A stretch of DNA of 37,553 bases from Planctomycetaceae bacterium (GCA_028284485.1 JANQRQ010000038.1:1-37553); one strand, 5' to 3'. Counted from the stretch's first letter, positions 1-9,830 are shown. The notes: generated by a model not told the origin, from the letters alone. A program made the numbers and translations.

Positions 1-1002
1 CACCCGACAAAGCATGGTTTCGATTACTACTGCGGGCCTTCGCTCGCAGGCGTGTTGAACCTGATGCAGTACAAACTGCAGGAGAACGGCGAGGATCGGG
101 AATACAACCGGTTCTTGACCGATGTGCTCACTGACAAGGCGCTTGGTTTTATCGAATCGAATCGAGAGCGGCCGTTTGCACTCGTGCTCGCCACGCAGGT
201 GCCTCACTCACCGTGGAATCGAGTGCCGCCGGAAGATTTGGCTCCGCTGGAGAATGTGGAGATTGAACTGCCGACAGCGCGGGCGGATTTCAGCGGCGGT
301 GCCGACCAGTTGCGTCAATTCACACGCAACTATTTAGGGCTCGTGCGCACGGCCGACCGTAATCTTGGTCGCATTCTGGCGACTCTCGACAAACACGGTC
401 TGACAGAACGGACGATTGTGATTTTCACCAGCGATCACGGGTTCATGATGGGGCATCGCAATTTGATTGGCAAAGGGACAGCGACTTTCTATGCCGGCGG
501 TATATTCGGTCCGCGGCGGATGAATATGTTCGACGATTCGCTGCGTGTTCCGCTACTCATTCGGTGGCCCGGTGCGATTGCACCTGGCAGTCGATTTTCG
601 CAGGTTGTTTCGAATCTCGATTGGTTTCGGACAATTCTGGCGATGTTGGGTGTTTCGCAACCGGCGGGATTGCGACAAGAAGGTCGCGATTTGACGCCCA
701 TGTTACGTGGTGAAGATTTCGGCCACGACCACATCCTGTTCGGCCAACTCGATGTCGAGCGTAACGGTTTCGCGCTGATGCGGATGATCCGTACCGATCG
801 CTGGAAACTGGTGCGGCTGCATTTGCCATTGATGCTGGATGAACTGTACGACCTCTCCAACGATCCTGGCGAGACCCGCAATCTGTACCGCAATCCGCAG
901 TTTCGCGAGATTCGAGACCAGTTGCAGCAGCAAATGACCGAATGGCAGAAGTCGATCGACGATCCCGTGTTCAAAGTCGAGCGGGCCGTTCATGCGAAAT
1001 AA
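1..1002 (+). CDS. Type I sulfatase, 3' part (5' end outside window)
   Basis: The reading frame is open from base 1, so the N-terminal part with the formylglycine motif lies upstream; about 333 codons are present. The segment SDHGFMMGH (around bases 430-456) is the second metal-binding motif of the alkaline phosphatase/sulfatase fold. It is followed by LRVPLLIRWPG and by the usual C-terminal signature of this family, ELYDLSNDPGETRNL. Type I sulfatases hydrolyse sulfate esters, in planctomycetes mostly those of sulfated polysaccharides; the substrate cannot be read from this fragment. The insertion between the DHG motif and the VPLLIRWPG strand (YAGGIFGPRR) is somewhat longer than in the other sulfatases of the window. 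Signal peptide status is unknown because the start is missing. The next gene is convergent. Confidence 0.93.
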   Translation, partial: HPTKHGFDYYCGPSLAGVLNLMQYKLQENGEDREYNRFLTDVLTDKALGFIESNRERPFALVLATQVPHSPWNRVPPEDLAPLENVEIELPTARADFSGGADQLRQFTRNYLGLVRTADRNLGRILATLDKHGLTERTIVIFTSDHGFMMGHRNLIGKGTATFYAGGIFGPRRMNMFDDSLRVPLLIRWPGAIAPGSRFSQVVSNLDWFRTILAMLGVSQPAGLRQEGRDLTPMLRGEDFGHDHILFGQLDVERNGFALMRMIRTDRWKLVRLHLPLMLDELYDLSNDPGETRNLYRNPQFREIRDQLQQQMTEWQKSIDDPVFKVERAVHAK

Positions 1003-1133
1003 CGGCCATGAGGGACTTCAAATCTGCGAATGAAGCCAAAGTCACACGTCTGGATCCGCCCGCAGGCTAGCGCCATGCGGCTCACATCGATAACGCCAAG
1101 CATGAACTCCGGGGACGACGACGAATGCCATCC

Positions 1134-1748
1134 TCATAGCGTGTACATGAACAGCGCAAACGATGCAAAGCCGGCGGCCAATGCGAATATTCCCCAACCA
1201 CGCATGCGGGGAACCTGCCACCAGATGAATAGACCGGTGGCGACCCAGATGAGCATGCCAGTGCATGTGGCATCAACCATGACCGCCCAGGCATTGTTCC
1301 AAAAACCGTCTTGGTGATAGCCGGCGCGGGCGTGCATGCTGCTTAGAATCATCGAAGGAGTCGATTGCCGCGTGAACAGAACGAGTTGTTGCTGGTCGAG
1401 TTGATACGTCAATCGTCGGGTATCCCAAAAGCTGAGGAAGTAGACCTCGATCCGCTTACTGCCGGATCGGTAGGCTCCGAATGCATCCGACTCGATTCCG
1501 GCGACCTTGAGCAATTCCGCAGCATACTCGCGCGGGATGCGCGGCTCTTGTGGTACTTCGATGTTGCAGGGCCAACTTCCTTGTCGTGTCCAGGAATCGC
1601 CCGAAGTGTTGTAAAGATCCTTCGGCTCTTCGAACCAGTCGGCGTGGTGGAAGGCAATGGCCGTCACCGCGTACATGACGAACCAGGGGAGGCAAAGCAG
1701 CGTGAGATAGAGATGCGTGCGGCGAATGATGAGTGAGAAGTTTTTCAT
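1134..1748 (-). CDS. PepSY-associated membrane protein, downstream paralogue
   Basis: A 204-residue protein. The start is taken at ATG 1748, because the longer frame would run into the upstream gene and the paralogue begins at the same place in the alignment. It has an N-terminal membrane helix beginning IIRRTHLYL and ending near HH (about residues 15-37), a soluble extracytoplasmic part, and two C-terminal helices (about 145-200). This is the architecture of PepSY-associated TM helix proteins, which resemble pieces of siderophore-linked iron-uptake and reductase membrane proteins. Conserved His residues sit at the helix ends (RRTH, HH, MHARAGYH) and could bind heme, but that is inference. 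It lies 11 bp downstream of a paralogue of equal length, so the two are probably co-transcribed. Exact function unknown. Confidence 0.75.
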   Translation of the reverse strand: MKNFSLIIRRTHLYLTLLCLPWFVMYAVTAIAFHHADWFEEPKDLYNTSGDSWTRQGSWPCNIEVPQEPRIPREYAAELLKVAGIESDAFGAYRSGSKRIEVYFLSFWDTRRLTYQLDQQQLVLFTRQSTPSMILSSMHARAGYHQDGFWNNAWAVMVDATCTGMLIWVATGLFIWWQVPRMRGWGIFALAAGFASFALFMYTL

Positions 1749-1759
1749 GGATGCCGTTC

Positions 1760-2374
1760 TCACAATGTCGCCAGAAACAGAACAAATCCGCCAACGCCGA
1801 CGAACAGGCACAGACTTCCAAGCCGCCTGGTGCGTTTCATCTCCAACCACATCCAGAGACCGGTGATCGCCCACAGCACGATCGCCACGATGACGCAGTC
1901 AACGAGAACGGCCCACATGGTATTTGCCCAGTACGGTTGTTCGTAGCTGCGGCGGCGGTGGAGCATTTCGAGGAAGTACGCCAGCCCGAACCCCTGTCGC
2001 TCGACCTTAAGAGTGCCCGGGTCGGCGGTGTAAGTGATGCGGTAGGTGCCGATCGCCCGGTGGCGGGTAACCGTGATCCTGTCGTCGCCTGGTTTTCCAC
2101 GGACGCTGTGGGCTCCTTCGAGCCCCAAGTGTTGAAGAATCTCCTGGCCGGCCTCTTCAGCGTCGGCGCTGTCGCCGAATGTGGGGGAATAGGGGATCTC
2201 GTGAATCGTCTCAAACTCAGGTTCGATACGCTGCAGCGATCCCGTGAAGAATTCCCGGTGATGCATGCCGAGTGTGCTGAGGGCGTACATCACGACCCAG
2301 GGCGTCAGAAACAGCGCCAGGAACAAATGCGTCCGGCGGATGAGAAGGGAGATCCTCACTCGCGTCGCTTTCAA
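1760..2374 (-). CDS. PepSY-associated membrane protein, upstream paralogue
   Basis: Up to 204 residues. It shares with its downstream neighbour the N-terminal helix (LIRRTHLFL ... VMYAL ... HH), a periplasmic region with a PepSY-like strand pattern (YRITYTADPGTLKVERQ, about 115-131) and two C-terminal helices (about 150-204). The start is uncertain: the longest frame uses TTG at 2374, while GTG at 2359 gives an N-terminus that aligns better with the paralogue; neither has a clear Shine-Dalgarno sequence. Tandem duplication is evident from the order of segments and equal length, although overall identity is modest. A role in membrane-bound iron, heme or redox chemistry is plausible from the family only. 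Confidence 0.72.
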   Translation of the reverse strand: MKATRVRISLLIRRTHLFLALFLTPWVVMYALSTLGMHHREFFTGSLQRIEPEFETIHEIPYSPTFGDSADAEEAGQEILQHLGLEGAHSVRGKPGDDRITVTRHRAIGTYRITYTADPGTLKVERQGFGLAYFLEMLHRRRSYEQPYWANTMWAVLVDCVIVAIVLWAITGLWMWLEMKRTRRLGSLCLFVGVGGFVLFLATL

Positions 2375-2485
2375 AAGTCAATTCAATGTGATCGATCAGA
2401 TACACAAACGAAAGTTTACCCTCAAACGAGAACAACTGACGCGAAGAGTTCGACGGTCGCGGTCAATTGTTCGTTCGTTTTGTGC

Positions 2486-3532
2486 TCACGACGACGCGCC
2501 GGTGCTTTGGAGTTTGACCAGTTTGACCGAAACATTGGACCCATCGACTTCGAAGATGAGGTAATGGTGAAAGCCCCATTTGCCGTCGTTTAGCGGTGCA
2601 CCGGCGCCGCCGGATACCAGGTAGACGATTGGGTCGCCGCTCGACCAACTCGGTACATTTGTGATGTCGTCCGGCGCTTGCGGGTTGTAGTACAGGTGTT
2701 CGTGGGCTGCCAAAACGTAAGCAATGTTGTCGTAGTTTTTGAAGAGTTCGATCAATGCTTGTCGACTTTCGGGATAGAGCCGATCGTCCCATTCGCTTTT
2801 CGGTGGCCCTTCGTCCAACGCATGAATCGGGTAATGCATGGTGATAAAGATGTGCTTTTTATCGCGGTTGGCGTCGAGGTCCGCCTTAAGCTGGTCGATT
2901 TGCCGGGGACTCATGTAGCTGAATTCCTGATCGGGCGGCGGTTTCGGCGTGTCGGCCGCGGGAACATCTTCAGTATTCAGCGCGATGAATCGGGAGTTGC
3001 CATAGTTGAACGCACCGTAGGTGGAACCAACACATTCCCGGTAGAGGTTGTGCATCCGTTCGGTGGGGACGTCATCGCTGTCGTCCATCTCGTGGTTGCC
3101 GGGCGCGTTATAAATCGGGACGCCGGCTTTCGTCGCCAGGGCCAGAAAGTCTTTGTATTGTTGGCGGATGGTGTCGATCGCGTTGGGGTCGTTGGCTTTC
3201 GGTTTCCCTTCAATGACGTCCCCTAGCGACATGGCGAACACCGGCGGGAGTTCTTTAATTTCCGTGAAGATCTCTTTGATTGTTTCGGGTTGCGGTTCTC
3301 CTTCGGCGGGACGGTTGTCGCCGAAAATGACGAACGTGAATTTGTTGGCGTCTTTGGCGGGAGCGAGTTCCCCCGTGCCCATCATGGGAGTCAGCGGCGG
3401 CAGGCCGTTCGGTTTTGCTTGATCGGAATCGGCTACTTGCGCTTCCAAGGGATTTGACGCGTTGTTTGGTAGCCCCGCGCCACTTGCTAGATAGATGGCG
3501 ACTGCAACCAAGCAAAATTGGGAAACTTTCAT
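2486..3532 (-). CDS. Secreted calcineurin-like metallophosphoesterase
   Basis: A 348-residue protein starting at ATG 3532, with GAGG about 8 bases upstream; an in-frame GTG at 3541 overlaps that site and is less likely. A signal peptide is visible (VSQFCLVAVAIYLASGAG). The metallophosphoesterase motifs are in order: GDNR (about 71-74, replacing the usual GDxH), GDV (about 104), GNHE (145-148), HYP and AHEH. These ligate a two-metal centre that cleaves phosphomonoesters or diesters; the substrate is not evident. The protein probably acts in the periplasm. It is divergent from the sulfatase starting at 3682, with about 150 bp between the two starts that must carry both promoters. Confidence 0.88.
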   Translation of the reverse strand: MKVSQFCLVAVAIYLASGAGLPNNASNPLEAQVADSDQAKPNGLPPLTPMMGTGELAPAKDANKFTFVIFGDNRPAEGEPQPETIKEIFTEIKELPPVFAMSLGDVIEGKPKANDPNAIDTIRQQYKDFLALATKAGVPIYNAPGNHEMDDSDDVPTERMHNLYRECVGSTYGAFNYGNSRFIALNTEDVPAADTPKPPPDQEFSYMSPRQIDQLKADLDANRDKKHIFITMHYPIHALDEGPPKSEWDDRLYPESRQALIELFKNYDNIAYVLAAHEHLYYNPQAPDDITNVPSWSSGDPIVYLVSGGAGAPLNDGKWGFHHYLIFEVDGSNVSVKLVKLQSTGASS

Positions 3533-3681
3533 AAGGTGCACCTCGTTTCGATGTCAGCCTAGCAGGGAATGGAATCACTCTCAATCTCCGAAGTGACGCA
3601 ACGGCGGCCAAAACCTGCTATTCTCGATCCGGGTATTTTCCCTAAGGCACGACCTTTCGAGGAATTCGAACAGGAGCGACG

Positions 3682-5172
3682 ATGAATTCGCAGCAACGGC
3701 CGAACATTCTGTGGTACTGTGCCGATGCTCAGCGGTACGATACCGTGGGAGCGCTGGGAAACTCAGAGATTCGCACGCCGACACTCGACCGATTGGTTGA
3801 AGGCGGGGCGGCATTTACTCGTGCTTATTGTCAGTCCCCAATTTGCACGCCGAGCCGAGCCAGTTTTCTGACCGGTCGCTATCCAGCGACGACACAGATT
3901 TACCGAAACGGGCATGATGAGTTTCCGCCGACCGAGCGATTGGTGACGAAAATTCTGGCGGAGGCCGGCTACGATTGCGGATTGGCAGGAAAGCTGCATC
4001 TTTCGTCGGCCAGGCAGGGAGAAAAGCGGTACGACGATGGCTTTCGCGCGTTCTACTACAGCAATCTCCCCTACCCTGATGAAGCCGACGATCGCAACTG
4101 CTACTACCAATGGCTGCGTGATGAGAAGGGAGTCGATCCGTACGAGTTGTTCGAGCATCGTGCGCCGTTTTGCGGGCCGGGAGTCCCGTCGGAATTGCAT
4201 CAAGTGACGTGGTGTTCCGAGATGGCGATGCGGTTTATGAGCGAGCCGCGTGACGGTCCGTGGCTGATGGTGCTGAACCCGTTCGACCCGCATCCGCCGT
4301 ACGATCCTCCGGCTGAGTTTTTGGATCGTTATCAGCCCAATGCGCTCGCACCACCGTTGTTTCAGAAGTCGGACCTCGAGCGTCAGACCGCTTTTCATGG
4401 GATTCGGCAACAAAAGCTGGAAGCGGTGGATCCCTACGGTCCGATGCCCGATCCGCCCGATTTGACGGCAGGATCGCAGTCCGCGCGAACGTACAAAGCT
4501 CCCGAGAAATTCCACGGTCAAACGATCAAGGCCGCCTACTACGCCATGATCGAGCATATCGATCACCAGTTCGGTCGCCTGATTGATCATCTGGAAGCTC
4601 GAGGCGAACTCGAGAATACGATCATTGTGTATCACAGCGATCATGGCGAGCTATTGGGAGACCACGGACTGATCTTTAAAGGGTGCCGATTCTTCGAGGG
4701 AGCCGTCCATGTGCCCTTCCTTTGGTCGTGGCCGGAAAGGTTTTGCGAAGACCTCAAAAGCGATGCGTTGGTCGAACTTGTCGACATTGCTCCGACGCTG
4801 CTGGAGGCCGTTGGACTGGATGTCCCGACTGCCATGCAGGGACGATCGTTGCTGCCGATTTTGACCGGCGAAACGGATCCCACGGAGCACAAATCGCACG
4901 TCGTTTGCGACTTTAACGACTCGGTTGGGTACAGCCCCTGCCCGACTCCGACGCAGGCGACGATGACATTCGACGGGCGATACAAACTTGTGGTCTATCA
5001 TCGCGAGGGCGACCTGGCAGAACTGTTTGACTTGCAAGAGGATCCTGGCGAATTCGTTAACCTGTGGGACTCCGACGCGCACCAGGAGCTGAAGCTGCGA
5101 CTGCTGCGTGCCCATATGGATGCTGTGATGTCGACTGTCAGTGCCGGCCGCGAGCGCATCACAACCTATTGA
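3682..5172 (+). CDS. Type I sulfatase without signal peptide
   Basis: A 496-residue full-length sulfatase. The formylglycine motif is C55-TPSR, so the Cys type is matured by formylglycine-generating enzyme. N-terminal metal ligands lie in the segment CADAQR (about 13-18), the second metal/substrate segment in HSDHGELLGDHG, and the substrate-side motif in HPPYDPP. The C-terminus has the ELFDLQEDPGEFVNL signature. The start is ATG 3682, preceded by AGGAG at good spacing. The protein begins directly with the catalytic domain (QQRPNILWY), with no hydrophobic leader, so it should act in the cytoplasm unlike most sulfatases. This points to desulfation of imported small substrates; the specific sulfate ester is not known. 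Confidence 0.95.
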   Translation: MNSQQRPNILWYCADAQRYDTVGALGNSEIRTPTLDRLVEGGAAFTRAYCQSPICTPSRASFLTGRYPATTQIYRNGHDEFPPTERLVTKILAEAGYDCGLAGKLHLSSARQGEKRYDDGFRAFYYSNLPYPDEADDRNCYYQWLRDEKGVDPYELFEHRAPFCGPGVPSELHQVTWCSEMAMRFMSEPRDGPWLMVLNPFDPHPPYDPPAEFLDRYQPNALAPPLFQKSDLERQTAFHGIRQQKLEAVDPYGPMPDPPDLTAGSQSARTYKAPEKFHGQTIKAAYYAMIEHIDHQFGRLIDHLEARGELENTIIVYHSDHGELLGDHGLIFKGCRFFEGAVHVPFLWSWPERFCEDLKSDALVELVDIAPTLLEAVGLDVPTAMQGRSLLPILTGETDPTEHKSHVVCDFNDSVGYSPCPTPTQATMTFDGRYKLVVYHREGDLAELFDLQEDPGEFVNLWDSDAHQELKLRLLRAHMDAVMSTVSAGRERITTY

Positions 5173-5263
5173 AGGCGCATGCTATGCTGGTAGGATGACG
5201 CCGGTTTAATGCCAGTCCTTCGTCGGGCTGTTGTATGTCGGTCGCAATTAGCCACCATGAATC

Positions 5264-6769
5264 TCAATTCGATTCGGCTGCCCGCTGAAACAGAGCGTCC
5301 GGTTCGTACCACCCAACATAACTCAACACCACAGAGTTCACTCCGTCGGGCTTCGCGTTGAAACGTACAAGCCAGTCGAAGTTCATTTGTGTGGGAGCCC
5401 TGGCGTAGAAAACGTCGTTTTCCCAATGAACCAGTTTGGTGGTGAAGCGACCGAATCGCAGCGACAATTCAGCATCGCTGTGGAGGATTTGCACATCCCC
5501 AAACAGCGGTGAGCGAAACCGTCCCGCATATGCCGACAGCGGGTGCGTGGGCTTGGTTTCCCTGTCTCGAGCTGCATCCAGTTCGATGCGAGCCCGATCA
5601 CGACTTTGGTATGCCTGGCCTGGGCGCTCGACATAGGGTTGATCGAAAACTTTCGGGTCAAACGTGGTTTCTGCTTCGGCGCAGTACGAGTCCAAGAAGT
5701 GATACATCAGAATCCCGGTCATTCCGTAGTCCCAGTCGAGATTTGACAAAACGACGACTCCAAGATTCTCTTCTGGAACTAAACCGATGATGGCTCCCCA
5801 AGCTCCCGTGTGCATGACAAGTTTTTGGCCGCGATAGTCGAGCACGAACCAGCCGAGCCCTGTTCCGTAGAATTTGGCTGCATAGGGGTTTTCTTGCGTG
5901 TTTCCGCGCAGCGGAACGGATTGATACAGGGCGTGCATTTCACGAATTGATTCGTCGGAGAGGACCCGCTGATCACCAAATTGCCCCTGCGCTAGTTGCA
6001 ATTGAATCCAATTCGCCATGTCATGCGCGCAGGAATAAATGGACCGTGAACGTTGTAATTGCCGACTGACGATTTGCCCTTCGTTGCGCCAGTGCCGAGG
6101 CGCGAAGTTCAATTGATTCTGTTCGCGGATTTCAAACATCGTGTTGTGCATTGCAAGTGGTGCCAAAAGTTCGTCCGTTACGAGTTGCGGCCAAGGGCGT
6201 TTCGAAACTCTCGCCACGACATCTCTGAGAAGAGCGTACATCAAGTTGTTGTAGGTATGTTTCGAGCGAAATGGTGCCTTAATTCCGAGGTGGCGAATTC
6301 GACGCAGTTGTTCTGCTGGTTCGAGATTTGATTGTGAAAATATCAGATCGCCGAGCTGCAGGCCGGTTCGATGACATAGCAAATCTCGGAGAGTCGCTTG
6401 TTGTGTCATGTACTCGCTGGGGAATTGGATTTCGGGCGCGTGCGACGTGACGCGATCGTCCCAATGGAGTTCGCCCCGATCGACTAGCACAGCCACAGAT
6501 GCGGCAGTGAAAGATTTCGAGAGGGATGCGATATCGAATAGCGTATATTCATCAACCGAGTCGTTCTGATCGACGGCTCGATGTCCATAACCCCGTAAAA
6601 ACGTCACTTGCCCGTCTTTGACGACCGCAATAGCCACGCCGGGGGCTTCCCAGCGCTTAAGTGCAGCATGAATGAAGGCGTCAACTGTATCGAATCGTCG
6701 TTCGTCACCGGAGGCCTGCTGGGTGACCAGTAAGAGCAGACATAGCCAGATGGGAGCTAACCGATTCAT
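5264..6769 (-). CDS. Secreted serine hydrolase of the beta-lactamase/class C PBP family
   Basis: A 501-residue protein if read from ATG 6769, which directly precedes a signal peptide (LAPIWLCLLLLVTQQASG). An ATG at 6805 would add 12 polar residues; neither start has a strong ribosome binding site. Catalytic motifs are SLSK (S82, K85), YNN (Y173-N175) and HTG in the final third of the domain. The C-terminal ~100 residues (YAGRFRSPLFGDVQI onward) look like the DUF3471-type beta domain often attached to these esterases. Family members include esterases, D-amino acid peptidases and beta-lactamase-like proteins; nothing here makes an antibiotic-resistance role specific. It is convergent with the preceding sulfatase. 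Confidence 0.9.
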   Translation of the reverse strand: MNRLAPIWLCLLLLVTQQASGDERRFDTVDAFIHAALKRWEAPGVAIAVVKDGQVTFLRGYGHRAVDQNDSVDEYTLFDIASLSKSFTAASVAVLVDRGELHWDDRVTSHAPEIQFPSEYMTQQATLRDLLCHRTGLQLGDLIFSQSNLEPAEQLRRIRHLGIKAPFRSKHTYNNLMYALLRDVVARVSKRPWPQLVTDELLAPLAMHNTMFEIREQNQLNFAPRHWRNEGQIVSRQLQRSRSIYSCAHDMANWIQLQLAQGQFGDQRVLSDESIREMHALYQSVPLRGNTQENPYAAKFYGTGLGWFVLDYRGQKLVMHTGAWGAIIGLVPEENLGVVVLSNLDWDYGMTGILMYHFLDSYCAEAETTFDPKVFDQPYVERPGQAYQSRDRARIELDAARDRETKPTHPLSAYAGRFRSPLFGDVQILHSDAELSLRFGRFTTKLVHWENDVFYARAPTQMNFDWLVRFNAKPDGVNSVVLSYVGWYEPDALFQRAAESN

Positions 6770-6846
6770 CCGTTGACGCCTTGATTGTCCTTCAGATTGA
6801 GTCATGTTCGCGTTTGCAGCTTTGTCATCGGAATAAACTTGGCGAT

Positions 6847-8064
6847 CTAGTCTTTAGATTGCCGATCGCCTGGTTGAAGTACATTGTGTCGACGACAGAT
6901 TTCGAGCACGCGGTCCAACGGGATTGCTTCCGCGACGTGTCCCTTAAAGCCTTGAACCGTGGTTGCCTGAAAGAGACTGTTGACGACTGCCTCTTCGGTC
7001 GCCTCACGGGCGGCTTGGAACAACGGGGAGAGCGCCTCGTCTTGCAGGATTTCTCGAGTTGTGGTTGATTCCTTCGATTGATACGCAGTCCGCATTTGCT
7101 TGTTCGTTGAGAATGCGATGACGTAGTCACCACTGCCGTGCGTCATGGGTGACCCGGTTGCCGCCAATCCCAACAACGCGCGTCGTCCTATTCGTTTGAG
7201 TTGCCGCGCGTCGACAGGTGCGTCCGTTGCGACGACAACCACACATGACCCCTGCTCTTGGCCTTGTTCGTTTTCAGCATGTTGTTGCAGGTAGTATCGC
7301 CCCAGCTCTTTTCCAACGGGCGCTCCAGCAATCGAAAGGATGCCGCCGAAATTTGTCTGCACAAGCACGCCCAATGTGTAGCCGCCCAACGTGTCGGGGA
7401 GATGCCGCGAAGACGTTCCAATTCCCCCTTTCCAACCAAAGCAGCGTGTTCCGGTGCCGGCCCCGACAGAGCCTTCGGCAATCGCGCCCGATTGAGCGGA
7501 TTCAATGGCTTGATAGACGTCCTCGTGCTTCAAACGCTGGGCGCGAATGTCGTTGAGGAATGCGTCGTTACATTCACCGACGACCGGATTGACCGAGAAG
7601 ACGTTTTGGTTCCCCGATTGCCGGAGTGTGTAGGCAATGAGTGCGTCTGCCGCGGTGAAGGTGCTTAACGTGCTCGTCAAAATAATGGGAGTCTCGAGGA
7701 GGCCGAGTTCCTCGACTTGGGAGATTCCAACGAGCTTGCCGAAACCATTTCCGACGACAATGGCTGCAGGGACTTTCTGCTGAAAGATGTTTCCGTTATG
7801 GGGAACGATTGCGGTCGCCCCTGTGCGAAACTGGTCTCCTTCAATAATCGTTTTGTGACCGACGAGGACTCCCTCGACATCGGTAATGGAATTCCACGTT
7901 CCGGTCGGGAGAACCCCGATCGTGATTCCGACTTCGCGGGCTCGCGGACGCTCGGCAGGACTGCCCTGCTGATCGTCATTTGAATCAGCGGCCGACAGTT
8001 CGGCGGCAAAGGCCCACAGTCCACAAAGCAGAAACATCGAGACTATCGAAGTTGAAAATGTCAT
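6847..8064 (-). CDS. DmpA-type P1 family aminopeptidase (S58), exported
   Basis: A 405-residue protein from ATG 8064; a longer frame from 8124 would place 20 extra residues before the hydrophobic leader (IVSMFLLCGLWAFAAELSAA). Family signatures are the N-terminal ITDVEGVLVGH, the GAGTGTRCFGWKGGIGTSSR region and GSCVVVVATDAP. In DmpA and BapA the chain is cut autocatalytically before the Ser of the last motif, which becomes the N-terminal nucleophile; here that is Gly272/Ser273. Such enzymes release N-terminal amino acids, including D- and beta-residues, from small peptides or amides. The leader suggests a periplasmic location. The gene is divergent from the exported sulfatase at 8302. Confidence 0.9.
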   Translation of the reverse strand: MTFSTSIVSMFLLCGLWAFAAELSAADSNDDQQGSPAERPRAREVGITIGVLPTGTWNSITDVEGVLVGHKTIIEGDQFRTGATAIVPHNGNIFQQKVPAAIVVGNGFGKLVGISQVEELGLLETPIILTSTLSTFTAADALIAYTLRQSGNQNVFSVNPVVGECNDAFLNDIRAQRLKHEDVYQAIESAQSGAIAEGSVGAGTGTRCFGWKGGIGTSSRHLPDTLGGYTLGVLVQTNFGGILSIAGAPVGKELGRYYLQQHAENEQGQEQGSCVVVVATDAPVDARQLKRIGRRALLGLAATGSPMTHGSGDYVIAFSTNKQMRTAYQSKESTTTREILQDEALSPLFQAAREATEEAVVNSLFQATTVQGFKGHVAEAIPLDRVLEICRRHNVLQPGDRQSKD

Positions 8065-8301
8065 AATGGCACAACCTTGAATCGATACGTGTGACTTGGC
8101 GCCGAGCAGATTCTTTCCAGACACGTACGTTAGTGTTCACGTCCAGTGAAATCTGATGGCGGCCACCAGAAGACTTTAAGAAGTTCCCCTGATTATGATC
8201 GTCTGGATGATCTGCGGCAAATCGTGGGCTATTGCAGATCGCCGATGGGACGCCGACAATGACATATCGTCGAAGCCAATGTCATGTTCAAAGGAAACAA
8301 G

Positions 8302-9768
8302 ATGAGCCTCTCCGACACGATTCGAAAGCTGTCCCTTATCGCGATTGCGTTTCTTGGGGCATATTTCTCGGCAGCCACTGCGAATTCCGCCGATCGCCCG
8401 AATATCGTCTTTATACTCACAGATAATCACGGGGCTTGGACTCTGGGTTGCTATGGGAATCCCGATATTCGCACGCCTCACATTGATCGATTGGCTGCAA
8501 ATGGGATTCGATTTACTCGCGGCTTCAGTTCCAACGCGGTTTGTTCGCCGACTCGTGCGACGTATCTCACCGGATTGTTGCCGTCTCAGCATGGTGTGCA
8601 TTGTTTCTTGCGGTCGAGTGAGGCACAAATCGGTCCCAATGCCTACAGCACGATTGCCGAATTTCGCACGCTGCCAAAGATACTCTCCGAAGCTGGATAT
8701 ACGTGTGGTTTAGTCGGGAAGTGGCATTTGGGGCTGAACATGCAGCCGCAGGAGGGATTTCAGAAGTGGATCACGATGCCGCATGGCGGAACGTCCACCT
8801 TCTATGATGCCGAAGTTATCGAGAACGGCGAAATTCGCCGTGAGCCGAAGTATCTGACCGATTTGTGGACGGAGCACGCTGTTGGATTCATCGAGGAAAA
8901 CAAGGATCGACCGTTCTTCTTGTTCTTGTCTTACAACGGTCCGTACGCATTGGGGCGCAGCTTGACATTGCCGGCGCGAAATCGGCATGCGGAGTATTAC
9001 GCCGACAAATCGCTCGATTCTTTTCCGAGGGAAGAGATGCATCCCTGGCAGCATGCCAACAAGCAGTATCTCAATAACATCGACGCGATTCGTCGCGTTG
9101 CCGCTGAAGTGAGCGGTGTCGACGATGGAGTCGGGGCTGTCTTGGAGACGCTTAAGAAACACGAGTTACAGGAAAACACATTGGTCGTCTTTACTGCCGA
9201 TCAAGGCTGGGGAGGCGGGCAGCATGGTCTGTGGGGTATGGGTGACCACACGCGTCCGTTACATGCTTATGACCCGGCGATCTGGATCCCTTCCATCTAT
9301 TACCATCCTGGGGTCGTGCCGGCTGGTACGACGTCTGACATCATGACCAGCAACTATGATTTCATGCCAACGATTCTGAGTTATCTTGATCTGCCCGATG
9401 AGATACCGTCCGATTCTCCCGGGCGGGACTATTCTGCTGTGTTGCGTGGCGACGATGTTGATTGGGACAACACCGTGTTTTATGACTTTGAGAATACCCG
9501 CGCGATTCGCACAGCCGAATGGAAATATGTTGAACGGTTTCCAGATGGTCCGCATGAATTGTACGACCTGCAAAAGGATGCGGGTGAGCAATTCAATTTG
9601 TTTGGCCAGTCGCAACAAAAAGAAACCGAGTTGGATTTGAAGCAACGACTACACAAATTCTTCGACGAGCACGCGTCACCAGAGTTTGACTTGTGGCGCG
9701 GCGGCCGCTCGAAACCCAATCTTTTAACGGCGAGTGAGTTTCCGCAATTGCGGAAAAATAAGCCATAG
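8302..9768 (+). CDS. Exported type I sulfatase
   Basis: A 488-residue protein. ATG 8302 was chosen because AAGGA lies 6 bases upstream; ATG 8284 is in frame but has no such site. A signal peptide runs to about residue 30 (LSLIAIAFLGAYFSAATANSA). The formylglycine motif is C81-SPTR. The second metal segment is TADQGWGGGQHG, where the common DHG is DQG, as in some sulfatase subfamilies. The C-terminus carries HELYDLQKDAGEQFNL. It probably desulfates a polysaccharide or glycan in the periplasm. It is followed after 62 bp by a PHP-type hydrolase on the same strand, so the two may share an operon. Confidence 0.95.
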   Translation: MSLSDTIRKLSLIAIAFLGAYFSAATANSADRPNIVFILTDNHGAWTLGCYGNPDIRTPHIDRLAANGIRFTRGFSSNAVCSPTRATYLTGLLPSQHGVHCFLRSSEAQIGPNAYSTIAEFRTLPKILSEAGYTCGLVGKWHLGLNMQPQEGFQKWITMPHGGTSTFYDAEVIENGEIRREPKYLTDLWTEHAVGFIEENKDRPFFLFLSYNGPYALGRSLTLPARNRHAEYYADKSLDSFPREEMHPWQHANKQYLNNIDAIRRVAAEVSGVDDGVGAVLETLKKHELQENTLVVFTADQGWGGGQHGLWGMGDHTRPLHAYDPAIWIPSIYYHPGVVPAGTTSDIMTSNYDFMPTILSYLDLPDEIPSDSPGRDYSAVLRGDDVDWDNTVFYDFENTRAIRTAEWKYVERFPDGPHELYDLQKDAGEQFNLFGQSQQKETELDLKQRLHKFFDEHASPEFDLWRGGRSKPNLLTASEFPQLRKNKP

Positions 9769-9830
9769 CCGCTGGCGGAACTGTGTTCCCAACCAAGCCC
9801 TGGCTGAATCTACATTGTGTTGAGGCAATC

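Noticed and set aside
1733..2593. Plus-strand frame of 286 codons over the PepSY genes
   Set aside because: It runs against two related membrane proteins on the other strand and has no recognisable content.
3763..4644. Long minus-strand frame (293 codons) across the sulfatase gene
   Set aside because: It is antisense to a clear sulfatase and shows no domain; high Arg/Val content is typical of a mirror frame.
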